A DNA stretch of 49,881 nucleotides from the NCBI RefSeq assembly GCF_014904695.1, contig NZ_JACXXN010000038.1, forward strand, positions 1 to 49,881, in the 5' to 3' direction. Origin of the DNA: Nostoc sp. MG11. GTDB lineage: Bacteria > Cyanobacteriota > Cyanobacteriia > Cyanobacteriales > Nostocaceae. The notes beneath the pieces were generated by a model. That model was given only the letters and a program-made list of their open reading frames with translations, did no database searches and was not told where the DNA came from. A program made the translations under genes and the position numbers. Shown here one piece after another: positions 26,810 through 36,189 of this stretch (position 1 is the stretch's first letter; the number at the start of each line of letters is the position of its first letter).

Positions 26810-28129
26810 ATGACCGCTAATAGTTTACCAAGTAGCCAGGGATATCAGCATTTTGTTACGTCCAACTCTAGACAGCTTAATGTGGAAATTGCACAAGAGA
26901 GGGTTTACAGTTTCTTGGCGGATATTGTCAAACAATCTCCACCAGAGGATGTTTTGCGAGAATTTAAAGGTTTATTTATAGATGGTTTGGATTCACTAAG
27001 TTCGGATTATGTTCCAGGAATATACGGAATCTTCTTTGACGATAAAGAACAAGAGTTTCGTAACACACTTAAACGATGTTGTTACATAATAATTAATAAC
27101 TGGGAAACTAATAGAAAATACAAATATATTCAAGAATTAGTTAACTTATTTACTACTAGTAATCTGATAACTGAAACAATAAATTCTTCAATAATTAATA
27201 TCTGTAAAAGCTGGCTAGACAGTTTTATCAAAAGTAATGATTATCAAGAACTTAAATTATTTGCTGCTAGATATAATGAACCAGACAAAAACTGTTGGAC
27301 TCATCGCTATACTTCTTATTTATTAGTTGCTCAATCTTTGAATGAAACTAATTCTAAAGAGCAACAAGAGGCTGCCAAGAAGCTGTCTAAACAGATAAAA
27401 GACAAATTTAAGTTTGAACTAGCAATGTATATTGCTCGTTGTCAATCTGCTGCTTCAAGTACAACACGTTACAAAAATCCTAGTATTTTAGGAGATAATG
27501 TTTTACATTTGATCAAGGTAATTGTCTTAAGAAAAGGTGTATTTAGCCATAATAATATTGCTAATATATTTGTCCAACAAACTAAAAACCAAAGTCTTGA
27601 AGAATTCAAAGAAAGTATTATAAAATATTTATTTTTTTCAGTAGAGGATCAAGAATTAGCAAAAAGTTTAAAGCAGCAGTTTGTAGAGAAGTTATCGTCA
27701 TGGAAGACAGAACATAATGAAGAAGTTATCACGAAAGAGTTTTTTCTAAGAACCTGTAACCGTGTGATCGATTTTCTGACTACAGAACATGGAAAAGAAC
27801 CTTCATCATTGTTCCTTTTATTGCTTTCACAAGGAAATCCCCTCACATTAGTGATTATACTGCTGAAGATTATTTTGATTTGTAGAAACTCTCGTATACA
27901 TTTAGAAGCTCGTATTGCTCATCTGATTTATTACTACGAGAAGTATTCCGCAGATGAATGTAAGTGGGTAATTAATTTTATTGAAATTTTTAATATCACG
28001 TTTGCAATCTACGCAGACAATGTAGAATACAACTTAATTAAGATGAAAGAAGATCAAAATTGTAATCCGCAGTTGAATCTAGATAGTTATCGTGTGTTTT
28101 CGCAGTTGAAGACAAATTCACAAAAATGA
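26810..28129 (+). CDS. conserved hypothetical protein, all-helical
   Basis: A 439-residue protein started at ATG 26810 (the frame opens at a TTG four codons earlier). It is almost wholly alpha-helical and Lys/Asn/Ile-rich, with paired helices such as TSNLITETINSSIINICKSWLDSFIKS and KKLSKQIKDKFKFELAMYIARC. There is one hydrophobic segment near residues 345-365 (PSSLFLLLLSQGNPLTLVIILLKIILICR). No catalytic motif is visible. The pattern suggests a helical-repeat scaffold, possibly membrane-associated. Neighbouring genes are unrelated. Codon use is A/T-rich relative to the flanking genes. Confidence 0.7.
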   Translation: MTANSLPSSQGYQHFVTSNSRQLNVEIAQERVYSFLADIVKQSPPEDVLREFKGLFIDGLDSLSSDYVPGIYGIFFDDKEQEFRNTLKRCCYIIINNWETNRKYKYIQELVNLFTTSNLITETINSSIINICKSWLDSFIKSNDYQELKLFAARYNEPDKNCWTHRYTSYLLVAQSLNETNSKEQQEAAKKLSKQIKDKFKFELAMYIARCQSAASSTTRYKNPSILGDNVLHLIKVIVLRKGVFSHNNIANIFVQQTKNQSLEEFKESIIKYLFFSVEDQELAKSLKQQFVEKLSSWKTEHNEEVITKEFFLRTCNRVIDFLTTEHGKEPSSLFLLLLSQGNPLTLVIILLKIILICRNSRIHLEARIAHLIYYYEKYSADECKWVINFIEIFNITFAIYADNVEYNLIKMKEDQNCNPQLNLDSYRVFSQLKTNSQK

Positions 28130-28183
28130 ATGCAGTCTTAAATTTATTTGTTTGGGGAAATAATCGAAATTATAAATCAAAAC

Positions 28184-29104
28184 TTAGTACTGAGCAAGAC
28201 GTTCATCGAACCAAGCTAAAGCAGCACCAATAGTTTCAGCTAGAATACTAATTAGGCGGTATAGAGCGATCGCACCAAATACTAGGGCCCCTGGAAAGTG
28301 GTACTGTAACAGTTCATAAGCAGTTGCTTCAAACACGCCCAATCCACCAGGCGCACCTGGAATAACTAACCCTAGCAACCAAGCGAAACTAAAAGCCCCC
28401 AGTAACAAAGGAATTTGACTCCAATTTAAAGAACTCAGCGCAGCAATAGTTAATATAAAGCCAGTACCACGCAATCCTAAAAAGCCTAATTCTCCTAACA
28501 AAGGTCGTAAAGGATAGCGTTCAATATTAAAGGGAACAGTAGGCTGAGTCGTATCAGCAGATTTTTTTGCTTTCAGTCTGTACAAAAAGCGAATGGCTAG
28601 GTTCAAAAACCGGGGATGAACTGCACAAAGCACCACAGCTAAACTCAGCAATTGCAATATTTGCACAACCGGAGTGGTATTTGCTGCTGCAAATTGACTA
28701 CCAAATAGAACAATGATGATTAAAGCAGCCGCTACCATGAGTAGCGGTTCTAGCAAAACGCTTAAGGTGGCTGCACCACTGGGTATATTAGCATTCTTCG
28801 TTGCTACAATTCGCCCATAGTAATGCCAGACGTTACCTGGTAAATACTTGGCAATGTTTGTTTTTAGATAAACTTGAATAAACTGGGAAGATGATACAGG
28901 TTGATTTAAATCTTGCAGAACCCAAGTCCAAATCCAGCCTGCCAAAATATGTGCTAGTAAAGTTACGCCTGTAGCGATCGCGAGAATTGCCCATCCTATA
29001 CTATCAATGCGGATAGCAGTCACCTCAAGCCAATTATCTTTCAAAGCTTTCGCTAAAAAAAACAGCGTCCCACCCAAAATTATCCAGCGTAAAATTTGCT
29101 TCAT
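28184..29104 (-). CDS. lysylphosphatidylglycerol synthase TM-region-like membrane protein (UPF0104)
   Basis: A 306-residue integral membrane protein with seven or eight predicted helices. Typical family segments are KYLPGNVWHYYGRIV near residue 95, LGVFEATAYELL near 265 and the motif PGAPGGLGVFEA with its conserved Glu. The family includes the flippase/synthase part of MprF and many stand-alone proteins of unknown substrate. The soluble lysyl-transferase domain is absent. A role in lipid or glycan transport is possible. It starts at ATG 29102-29104. Confidence 0.85.
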   Translation of the reverse strand: MKQILRWIILGGTLFFLAKALKDNWLEVTAIRIDSIGWAILAIATGVTLLAHILAGWIWTWVLQDLNQPVSSSQFIQVYLKTNIAKYLPGNVWHYYGRIVATKNANIPSGAATLSVLLEPLLMVAAALIIIVLFGSQFAAANTTPVVQILQLLSLAVVLCAVHPRFLNLAIRFLYRLKAKKSADTTQPTVPFNIERYPLRPLLGELGFLGLRGTGFILTIAALSSLNWSQIPLLLGAFSFAWLLGLVIPGAPGGLGVFEATAYELLQYHFPGALVFGAIALYRLISILAETIGAALAWFDERLAQY

Positions 29105-29742
29105 GATTTTGGTAATTTAACGGTTAGAGCAACTAAGACTGAATACCTCAAATATTATGATGTATCAGCTACATCTGCAAAGATTTGGAGAAAAGATTCT
29201 TGACTTGTGAAAAAACCTAATGTAACTTTATTTACAAACTTTGTATTAAATTAATATAATTTACTGTCACACAAAAATTATATTGATATTGGAGTTTTTT
29301 AGATACTCTACACTCTAGAGTGTGTTGTCCAAGACAGATATTACATTGGTTCTTAACTGTTGACTATTGACGTTTATTTGTACTAAGATATTCATCATCT
29401 ACATACATATTTAATATCTTTCTTAAGGCTGATATCACTTAACATAAATTGAACCCTAACTTATATATTGAATTTATACATTCACTCAAAATATCCTTAA
29501 TTTTCTTACACAGAATCAACAGATTATTACATTAAATTATATCTCTCTATAGTTAGATAAAAATAGAGGTTTAGTACTAAGGAGAATGTTACCTACGCTA
29601 GATGTAAAGGTCGTTTTAGTCCTCTTATCCTTAACTAGGGTTATTCAAAGATTCGCTAACTAAGAAAAGCATAATAATTTGCCGATAAACCCGATTATTC
29701 AGCAAAAGTAATAGCTCATTTTTAGTTGAAAGGAGGACTAAC
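29105..29742 (+). promoter_or_regulatory. long A/T-rich leader region with a strong ribosome site
   Basis: No gene is seen in these 640 bases. At the 3' end AAAGGAGGA stands five to eight bases before a GTG start at 29743, one of the best Shine-Dalgarno sequences in the window, and it decides that start. Two divergent genes share the region, so both promoters should lie in it. I could not identify a specific operator. Confidence 0.5.
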
Positions 29743-30309
29743 GTGAACGTTTTGATAGGTTTCTTGAAAAAACTACGACTACGCCAGATGCTAACTATCT
29801 TTTTAGCTGGACTATTGTTGATAGTTAGTACTGCTTGTAGTGGAGTAAATGCTCAAGGTGCAAATCCACAAAATCCTGCTGTGCAAGCTGGCGGCGCAAA
29901 CAATCCTTACAAGGGTGGTGGAGACAAATATACCAAATATAGGATGTCCACAGATCCGAAAGTAACGAATACAAAAGCCAATAAAGGGCAAGACCATGCT
30001 AGCTTACAACTAAACTCACAATTGCTCATTGCTACAAACAGAGAATCCGAGCTACTTTATCCTGGTGCTGAGACACCAGCAGGTAGACTAAACAAAGAAG
30101 CTGAACTGCCAATCATCACGGATAAAGACTTTCGCCAGTCTGAACCAGGTGGTTTAATTCAACGTGAACCAGATTTAGGCACTCGAGTTCAAGAGCGACT
30201 TGAGACTGTGAAAGAAGAATTTGAAGAAGCTTCCGGTTTTTTGAAAGAAAAAGCAGATGAGGCAAATGCCAGACCTGAAGTACAAAAAAATCCAGCGGTA
30301 GGCAGATAG
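29743..30309 (+). CDS. lipoprotein of unknown function, member 1 of a tandem pair
   Basis: A 188-residue protein with GTG start fixed by AAAGGAGGA. Residues 10-31 form a signal (LRLRQMLTIFLAGLLLIVST) with lipobox STAC and lipid-attachment Cys32. The mature part is hydrophilic and mostly disordered (NAQGANPQNPAVQAGGANNPYKGGGDKY), ending in a helical, Glu/Lys-rich segment (RVQERLETVKEEFEEASGFLKEKADEANA). The next gene shares the signal layout LTxFLAG and Cys at residue 32, so the two are tandem relatives. No enzyme motif is seen. It is probably anchored in the envelope and stress-related, by analogy with LEA-like tails. Confidence 0.7.
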   Translation: MNVLIGFLKKLRLRQMLTIFLAGLLLIVSTACSGVNAQGANPQNPAVQAGGANNPYKGGGDKYTKYRMSTDPKVTNTKANKGQDHASLQLNSQLLIATNRESELLYPGAETPAGRLNKEAELPIITDKDFRQSEPGGLIQREPDLGTRVQERLETVKEEFEEASGFLKEKADEANARPEVQKNPAVGR

Positions 30310-30406
30310 AACTTTTATTTCGTCTCAATACATGAGATGGAAAATTAACTCTAAATGCTCCTCGACTAACGTTTAACTTAGACACAAAAATGCAAGGACT
30401 AGGACT

Positions 30407-31000
30407 ATGAAAAAAATAAGCGCTTGGCTAAATAACATTCGTCCCGTAAAGATTTTAACTGTCTTTCTAGCAGGAATCTTCATCTTTTTGACCCAAGCTT
30501 GTGGTGATCCAGGAATAGCAAAACAACCACCACAGCCTGATGCTCAATCACCTTATACCAAACGATACGATCCCACAAAAGATTATCCTCTCTCTGCTCC
30601 TGCTGGCGGGATGAATAACTTTAGTGATGTAGACCCCAGAGCGAGAGGAACTGAAAAGGCAGCAAACGATAGATCTGAAGCGCTATCGAAAAATGCTCAA
30701 AGGAACGTTGAGGAGAAAGGGAGTGACAGTCGCGAGCAATACGGACGAAATTTTAAAGAGGGTACACCCTTGGGTGAAAGAGTGAAAAACCTAGGTGAAG
30801 ATGTTGGTAGTTCTGCTGGAGAAGTCGGAGAAGGAGTCGCTAAGGGAACTAAGCGCGGAATTGAAAATATTAAGCAAAACACTCAAAACGCTGCCCAAGA
30901 CCTGACTAGAAATGCTCAACGTGCAGGTGACAATGCCAGTAAAAATATTCAGCGAGGAGCTGAAGATGCAGCCGACGCAGTGAAAAACACAGTCAGATAG
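30407..31000 (+). CDS. lipoprotein with LEA-like tail, member 2 of a tandem pair
   Basis: A 197-residue protein. The signal IRPVKILTVFLAGIFIFLTQ is followed by the lipobox TQAC with Cys32. After a disordered Pro/Tyr-rich stretch (SPYTKRYDPTKDYPLSAPAGG) the last 90 residues are an amphipathic repeat region: AGEVGEGVAKGTKRGIENIK, then QNTQNAAQDLTRNAQRAGDN, then ASKNIQRGAEDAADAVKNTV. The Ala/Lys/Asn 11-residue-like periodicity resembles late-embryogenesis-abundant proteins. It lies 97 bases after member 1 and a terminator follows, so the two are likely co-transcribed. Confidence 0.72.
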   Translation: MKKISAWLNNIRPVKILTVFLAGIFIFLTQACGDPGIAKQPPQPDAQSPYTKRYDPTKDYPLSAPAGGMNNFSDVDPRARGTEKAANDRSEALSKNAQRNVEEKGSDSREQYGRNFKEGTPLGERVKNLGEDVGSSAGEVGEGVAKGTKRGIENIKQNTQNAAQDLTRNAQRAGDNASKNIQRGAEDAADAVKNTVR

Positions 31001-31024
31001 GCTAATTAAAATTAGTCATTGATT

Positions 31025-31058
31025 GTAGAACAGGCTTCTCGCCTGTTCTACTTTTGTA
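31025..31058 (+). terminator. rho-independent terminator of the lipoprotein pair
   Basis: GTAGAACAGGC and GCCTGTTCTAC form a perfect 11-bp stem with loop TTCTC, followed by TTTTGTATTT. It lies 24 bases after the stop of the second lipoprotein gene. Confidence 0.85.
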
Positions 31059-31221
31059 TTTAATATGGATAATTATTATTAGTCTTTATTTTATTTTCAA
31101 ATTCAAAAAATAGTATAAATATTTACTTATTTAAAGTAGTTAACTGCTATGTATAGATTTCTAGCAAACCTAGTTAGTCACTAACTATAGGAATCCGGTT
31201 TGATTTCTAAAAAGATACGTA

Positions 31222-31343
31222 GGGGAGCCAGTTGCGTGGGCGGGTCTCCCGACTTGAGCAAACTGGCGGTGTGTTAGCGACAGCGTAACGCACCAAAACC
31301 TCGATAATGGTGCGTTACGAACTCCGTTCTAACACACCCTACA
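31222..31343. repeat. composite dispersed repeat (GGAGCCAG unit plus GTGTGTTAG palindrome)
   Basis: A GGAGCCAG...AAACTGGCGG unit (31222-31268) runs straight into a nested palindrome. There GGTGTGTTAG at 31268 pairs with CTAACACACC at 31329, and GTAACGCACC at 31285 pairs with GGTGCGTTAC at 31309. The whole can fold as one long structure. Rest of 31059-31456: A/T-rich, nothing recognised. Confidence 0.65.
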
Positions 31344-31456
31344 ATACCTAATTTCGTTCAAAAATCAAATAGTAATCCTATATAATCTAAATCCGGTAAG
31401 CTAAAGTAAGCTATTGCGATACCATCCTTATAATGTAAATCAAATCACATAAGCTT

Positions 31457-31822
31457 ATGGAGCCAGACTCTTTACAAACCGAGGTGATTCTGACGTATCC
31501 GCGTGAGTCCCTCGGCAGAGTGCAACTTGATTGGACACCTCAACCCGGAAACTATCTCGATTTTCAAGGTAAGACCTACGCGGTTTTAGAGCGCCGCCAC
31601 AGATATCAATTTAAGGCGGGGCGATATCGTTTGCATAATATTGCCATTTACGTGCAATCTGCTAAACGACCATCTGAAAAAAGTTTAGTACAGGGACGTT
31701 GGGTAATTGGTGATGCCACTTGCAGGTATAATGCTCGCTCAGAAATTATTCGCTGTGCTGTCAACCCAGATGGGCCTTGCAAGTCTTGTCGTTTCTATGA
31801 AAACTTAGAAGTTACGAGTTAG
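31457..31822 (+). CDS. DUF6464-like conserved cyanobacterial protein
   Basis: A 121-residue protein. The N-terminal half is beta-rich (EVILTYPRESLGRVQLDWTP, YLDFQGKTYAVLERRHRYQF). The C-terminal 35 residues carry GDATCRYNARSEIIRCAVNP followed by DGPCKSCRFYE, four cysteines spaced like a zinc ribbon. I recall this pattern from the cyanobacterial DUF6464 family, whose function is unknown. It is convergent with fmt, and 43 bases separate the two stop codons. Confidence 0.75.
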   Translation: MEPDSLQTEVILTYPRESLGRVQLDWTPQPGNYLDFQGKTYAVLERRHRYQFKAGRYRLHNIAIYVQSAKRPSEKSLVQGRWVIGDATCRYNARSEIIRCAVNPDGPCKSCRFYENLEVTS

Positions 31823-31865
31823 GAGTAATTAATCATCATCTCTCCATTTCTCCGTCTCCCACTCT

Positions 31866-32870
31866 CTAACTACCAGAGCCAAATACTTCTCCTACAGTTA
31901 AGCGAGTACCATTCACAAAATCCCATCCCGACTGGGGACGTTTACCAGCTAGCTGAACCTCTCGTAACAGCAGAAAACCTTCTCCAGTTTGGGCGATCGC
32001 TCCCAGTCCCTTAGTAATACTTACTACTTCTCCAGGGTTGTCTGATACAGTTGACAGATGAGATAATTTAGGTATTATTTCTTGTAATTCTGGTGGTAAT
32101 TCGCGATCGCAAGCAGAGCCAAAGGGAGCAGAAGCACTGATTTTTAACGGTTTGTTGCGAAAGGTAGCAGTGCAATTAGGATAAAAGCCCCTAATTTGAT
32201 TGTGTAATTGGATAGCGCTCTTTGACCAATCCAACACATAATCCTGTTTTTGAATTAAAGGTGCATAAGTCGCTTCTGAATTATCTTGGGGAATTGGTTC
32301 AATTTCCTTGGATTCTAGCTTCAATAAAGTTTCCACTAACAAATCTGCACCGATTACCGCTAGTCTATCGGCTAGATCTTGGGCATTCTCCAGTAATCCA
32401 ACAGGCGTAGTCGCTTTTAGGAGCATTGCCCCAGTATCCATCCCCGCATCCATTAACATGGTAGTGATCCCCGCTTCCTTCTCGCCGTTATGCAGACACC
32501 ACTGAATCGGAGCTGCACCCCGATATTTTGGTAAAATTGAGCCATGCAGATTAATGCAACCCAACTTTGGTATATCCAAAATTTTTTGCGACAATATTTG
32601 TCCATATGCGACAACGACAAATACATCTGCGTCTAATTGTCTAAGTTGGGTTAATGTTTCAGTGTTTTTTTTCACCGATTGGGGCTGACATACTGGTAAG
32701 GCGTGAGTGGTAGCGATGGTTTTTACTGGTGAAGGGATAAGTTTATTTCCGCGTTCCCGGCGTTTATCTGGTTGGGTTACAACTGCCAACACTTCAAATT
32801 CTGAGTGATTTAGTAATTTTTCTAAGGTGGGAACAGCAAACTGGGGAGTACCAAAAAATACGATTTTCAT
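31866..32870 (-). CDS. fmt: methionyl-tRNA formyltransferase
   Basis: A 334-residue enzyme that formylates initiator Met-tRNA using 10-formyl-tetrahydrofolate. The N-terminal Rossmann domain opens [19 protein letters not shown]. The catalytic Asn-His-Asp set lies in [19 protein letters not shown] and [15 protein letters not shown]. The SLLP-type folate loop reads SILPKYRGA. The C-terminal OB-like tRNA-binding domain runs from about 210 to 334. Length is normal for the family. It is monocistronic, with no def gene next to it. Confidence 0.96.
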   Translation of the reverse strand: MKIVFFGTPQFAVPTLEKLLNHSEFEVLAVVTQPDKRRERGNKLIPSPVKTIATTHALPVCQPQSVKKNTETLTQLRQLDADVFVVVAYGQILSQKILDIPKLGCINLHGSILPKYRGAAPIQWCLHNGEKEAGITTMLMDAGMDTGAMLLKATTPVGLLENAQDLADRLAVIGADLLVETLLKLESKEIEPIPQDNSEATYAPLIQKQDYVLDWSKSAIQLHNQIRGFYPNCTATFRNKPLKISASAPFGSACDRELPPELQEIIPKLSHLSTVSDNPGEVVSITKGLGAIAQTGEGFLLLREVQLAGKRPQSGWDFVNGTRLTVGEVFGSGS

Positions 32871-33776
32871 TAGTCATCAATCATTATTCATTAGTTAATA
32901 GTAAGTGCGACCCTAATAACTGACAACCGATTCAATTACAACTTTAATGCCGTAGTGCAAAGTACCGTTGACTTTTGTAAAGAGTATTAGTTGTTTGGTG
33001 ATCAGATATTCTGTGATTGGTGAAACCAAAAGTTGCTTGATATACTTGTAACTAAGCTGGCAGCTAGATCAGCAAATACCAACTGTATCTTGCTTCTGGT
33101 GAACTGAATATTTTGACGATATCTGATGACAAATTGCCAGAGCATCTACCTGCTAAATTTAGTTCATAATTTTGTCTCGAATTAGCGTTGAGTGCGGTTT
33201 TGCTTGTAAAACGGGATGCTTTCCTGTTAGTTGCGGAGCTAATATTGCAATTTCTGTCTTTTAGTGGATGACACTAATAGTTTTTGAGTAATATGTATTG
33301 TGTGTCTAGTTCCCAAGTTTTTCAAGTAACGCCTCATACACATTTAACGTTATCGGAGTTTGTGTTGTTGTAGCAGGTATAAATCAACTTGCTAACTGCG
33401 GCTTAGTTACTATAGTCCAATTTTTGACAGCCTCCTATCTGATTTTGGGCTGCCAGTATAAATTCCCTTAACTTTCCCCAGTAACACTTAATTCTGGCGG
33501 GGTTGAGTATAGGAATGGAAATGGTGTATTTCATGCAGTAATTACTGAGTTATCTGCACGATTACTATACTGGCGTATTTTCGTAAAAAAATATTCTGTA
33601 CCTACATCCATAAAACAAGTAACTAATAACACTTTAGTTTCGTAAAAATATGCGAAATTTGAAGCTAAGATCTCGTAAAAGGCTTTAGTTTCTTGTTATA
33701 CATATAATCAGACCTTGCTCATTGCCGTATAGGCATTGCTCCTCACACAGCAACCACCCTTCTAAAGAGTCTACAC
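32871..33776. other. long intergenic region without a recognised gene
   Basis: About 900 bases separate divergent fmt and the next gene. I see no frame with coding character. Near the right end TCGTAAAA occurs three times (33581, 33640, 33673) and CTTTAGTTT twice, possible protein-binding repeats for the gene at 33777. A CAGCC/GGCTG stem lies near 33429-33456. Confidence 0.4.
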
Positions 33777-35072
33777 ATGCTTAAACCCCTTTTGCTGTCA
33801 GGATGGTTCCGCACGCACCCATTTCTTAATTACGTGGTCGTTGTGATACTGCTCGCACCTTTACTTGCGGCATCGGGTCACTCTACCGCAGCCAAATCGA
33901 GAGTAGCAAAGGTAACTTCAATGACTGGAGAATCTGACTCTGTGTCAAATGAAGTGGCTGCTATTAAAGAACCTGATATAGCTGAAATTATCAAAGCAGA
34001 TCAAACAAACTCGCTGAGAGAAGAATTTGATGTGCCAATTAAAGAGGCTGCTGTTGAGACGCAAGTATTAGCAACAGATAAAATTGAGTCTTTACTAGAG
34101 AAAGATAATTCTCTGTCAAACCGTGATGTGCCAACTGCTAATCCATTATCAGCAGTTGAACTTGCACCATTACCAGAGGTGTCTGTTAGTAAACTTAATT
34201 TAGTGCAAAAATTAAAAGCTGCTAAGGTTAAGTCTTTGATAACAGAAAATTCTCAAATAAGACAAAAGCCTATTTCTCAATCATTAGCAGCAGTTGAACT
34301 TGCTCCAATTGCAGGAGAATCACAACCAGCTACAACAACGGAAATACCTACTGAAGAAGCCCAAGCAGAACAGACAGATCCAATAGGAAGTCCTCATCCC
34401 ATTCCTTGGAAATGGATCACAGCTACTCAAGAGACTATTGGTTCTAAGGGTGGTTCTGGAGTGCGCTACTACCGCAGTGTGCCTGTAATTTCTCCAGATG
34501 GTAAATATGCTGTTTATAGTCGGGTGCAACTAGAAGTAAAACCGGAAATGTATAACAGTCGCGTCACCAGCGTTCTGTTTGTACAAGATATGCAAACTAA
34601 GAAGTTGTGGGTGATGGCTTCAACTGCTCCTGTTAGTGATCCCTTGTTAGCTGTAAAAACGGTGTCATCAGAACAGAGTGATACTGATGGGTCAATTGGG
34701 GTGTTAGTTCCCGTTAGCTGGTCGGAAAAAGGCGATCGCTTTTTAGCACGTAAGTTTAAAGGGGTGTTTAATACAGGCGATGCTACAGATCATGCAGTGA
34801 TTTGGGATCGGCAAAAAAATCACGCCAACACTATTGCTCCTGCTCAAGAAGAAAATGAGCATGAGAAGATTGCCATATTGTTAGGTTGGAGTAAAAGCCA
34901 ACCCGATCATGTGCTGTTCCGTGCTGGTGAAATGGGCGAGGAAAACTGGCCCTTGGTAAAAGTAGCTAATGATGGCAAGACTGTACCGACAACAACAGAT
35001 GCAGATCAGCCTATTACTTTTGGTAAAAAAGTTACAGAAGTTTGGGCAGGGCCACAAGTTGCTTATCGATAG
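33777..35072 (+). CDS. exported protein with a disordered linker and a WD40/TolB-like C-terminal domain
   Basis: A 431-residue protein. Residues 10-40 form a signal or anchor (FLNYVVVVILLAPLLAASG). Residues 40-200 are low-complexity and acidic, with an internal duplication: AVELAPLPE near 124 and AVELAPIAGE near 172, with related LKAAKVKSLI and SQIRQKPISQSL around them. Residues 210-431 are compact: RYYRSVPVISPDGKYAVYSR, LFVQDMQTKKLWVMAST and WSEKGDRFLARKFKGVFNT, like blades of a TolB- or WD40-type propeller. Function is unknown; periplasmic or membrane-anchored location is inferred. The start is the first ATG. Confidence 0.7.
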   Translation: MLKPLLLSGWFRTHPFLNYVVVVILLAPLLAASGHSTAAKSRVAKVTSMTGESDSVSNEVAAIKEPDIAEIIKADQTNSLREEFDVPIKEAAVETQVLATDKIESLLEKDNSLSNRDVPTANPLSAVELAPLPEVSVSKLNLVQKLKAAKVKSLITENSQIRQKPISQSLAAVELAPIAGESQPATTTEIPTEEAQAEQTDPIGSPHPIPWKWITATQETIGSKGGSGVRYYRSVPVISPDGKYAVYSRVQLEVKPEMYNSRVTSVLFVQDMQTKKLWVMASTAPVSDPLLAVKTVSSEQSDTDGSIGVLVPVSWSEKGDRFLARKFKGVFNTGDATDHAVIWDRQKNHANTIAPAQEENEHEKIAILLGWSKSQPDHVLFRAGEMGEENWPLVKVANDGKTVPTTTDADQPITFGKKVTEVWAGPQVAYR

Positions 35073-35203
35073 TTATAAAAAATCTTATATACTGCTCTCG
35101 TTGTTGCTAGTTGTAACAACGGGAAATTTTTTTTTAAGGAGATAGCTAACAGCCGTATGATCCAATAGAGGTTCTGAGTTATGAGATAACGTGAGGAATC
35201 AAT

Positions 35204-35713
35204 ATGATTGAAAATATCATTCCCATCTCAACTCTCTTTATTGGGCTTAACGGTATCACAGCATTTTTTCTTTCGTATATTGCGGCATCTGAGCGGGTAA
35301 ATACCAGGGTTTGGCATGGTGAGTCTAAGGAAGATGTCGCAAAACAACCCGATCCACTAGCAAACCCTAGTGCTTGGGCAGCTATGGTGGAAAATATGAC
35401 TCAAAAGCTATTTCCTGATCAAAGAAATAATGATGGTTTGCTACAACGCAAGGTTCGCGCTCACGGGAATTTTGCTGAGTATGTGCCTCATGGATTGTTC
35501 TTTGTGTTAGGGCTGGAGCTAATGCAAGCACAAGCATGGTTATTGTGGCTACTTGGAAGTATTCTCACTGTGGCGAGAATTGCCCATGCATGGGGTCTGA
35601 TCAAAATATATGGCCCCTCTCCAGCAAGAGCGATCGGCTTTTTTTTGACCTGGTTTGTTTATTTAGTCGGCAGTTTGGCGTGTATTTATTACGGTGTTAA
35701 GGGTGTAATCTAA
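35204..35713 (+). CDS. MAPEG-family membrane protein
   Basis: A 169-residue four-helix membrane protein. The MAPEG hallmark RKVRAHGNFAEYVPHGLFFVLGLEL lies near 85-110, and RIAHAWGLI near 133. Helices are at about 5-25, 95-112, 115-135 and 145-168. MAPEG proteins include glutathione S-transferases and leukotriene-type synthases; bacterial members are mostly uncharacterised. The insert HGESKEDVAKQPDPLANPSA after helix 1 is longer than in short relatives. It lies 130 bases after the previous gene with a run of T between, so probably has its own promoter. Confidence 0.88.
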   Translation: MIENIIPISTLFIGLNGITAFFLSYIAASERVNTRVWHGESKEDVAKQPDPLANPSAWAAMVENMTQKLFPDQRNNDGLLQRKVRAHGNFAEYVPHGLFFVLGLELMQAQAWLLWLLGSILTVARIAHAWGLIKIYGPSPARAIGFFLTWFVYLVGSLACIYYGVKGVI

Positions 35714-35880
35714 CGATATTTACTTCAACTGATTTTATTTTTTTCAGCAATAAAACGGCGTTACATTGAATGATGAACTGTTGAAAAACTGTTCATTAAT
35801 AAATGCTTCACCTGAGTGAATTACTGTTTATAAAAAATACTAATTTCTCAACAAAGCTACTGTTATTTATCGTTACTTTC

Positions 35881-36153
35881 TTATTCAGGTATAACTCCTT
35901 TTATGCGACGGATGGGCAAATTAGCAATTAAAGCTGTCGTTCGTTGGTTGCTTTCTAGGGAGAACTCTAAGCCTTCGGTGTCAATTTCTACATAGCGACA
36001 GACTACATCTAGGATTTCTTGCCGCATTTTTTCCAACGTTTGAGGGTCTAAGTCAGCGCGATCATGGGCAATCACTAATTGCAGGCGACGTTTAACTTGA
36101 GTGCGACTGCTGTCAGGACCGCGAGAAAAAAGTCGTTCTAGAAGTTCAATCAT
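35881..36153 (-). CDS. minE: cell division topological specificity factor MinE
   Basis: A 90-residue protein that stimulates MinD ATPase and drives Min oscillation. The N-terminal membrane and MinD-binding region [20 protein letters not shown] precedes [20 protein letters not shown]-like sequence (here [16 protein letters not shown]). The dimer domain continues [20 protein letters not shown]. Length and motifs are normal. It lies 36 bases after minD. Confidence 0.96.
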   Translation of the reverse strand: MIELLERLFSRGPDSSRTQVKRRLQLVIAHDRADLDPQTLEKMRQEILDVVCRYVEIDTEGLEFSLESNQRTTALIANLPIRRIKGVIPE

Positions 36154-36189
36154 TGCAAATAGGTCTGGGGCAAGAGACTGGAAAGTGAG

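Noticed and set aside
33735-33770. Sequence CTCCTCACAC resembling the conserved core of the cyanobacterial small RNA Yfr1
   Set aside because: The flanking stem-loop and terminator of Yfr1 are missing and the gene context differs, so a chance match is more likely.
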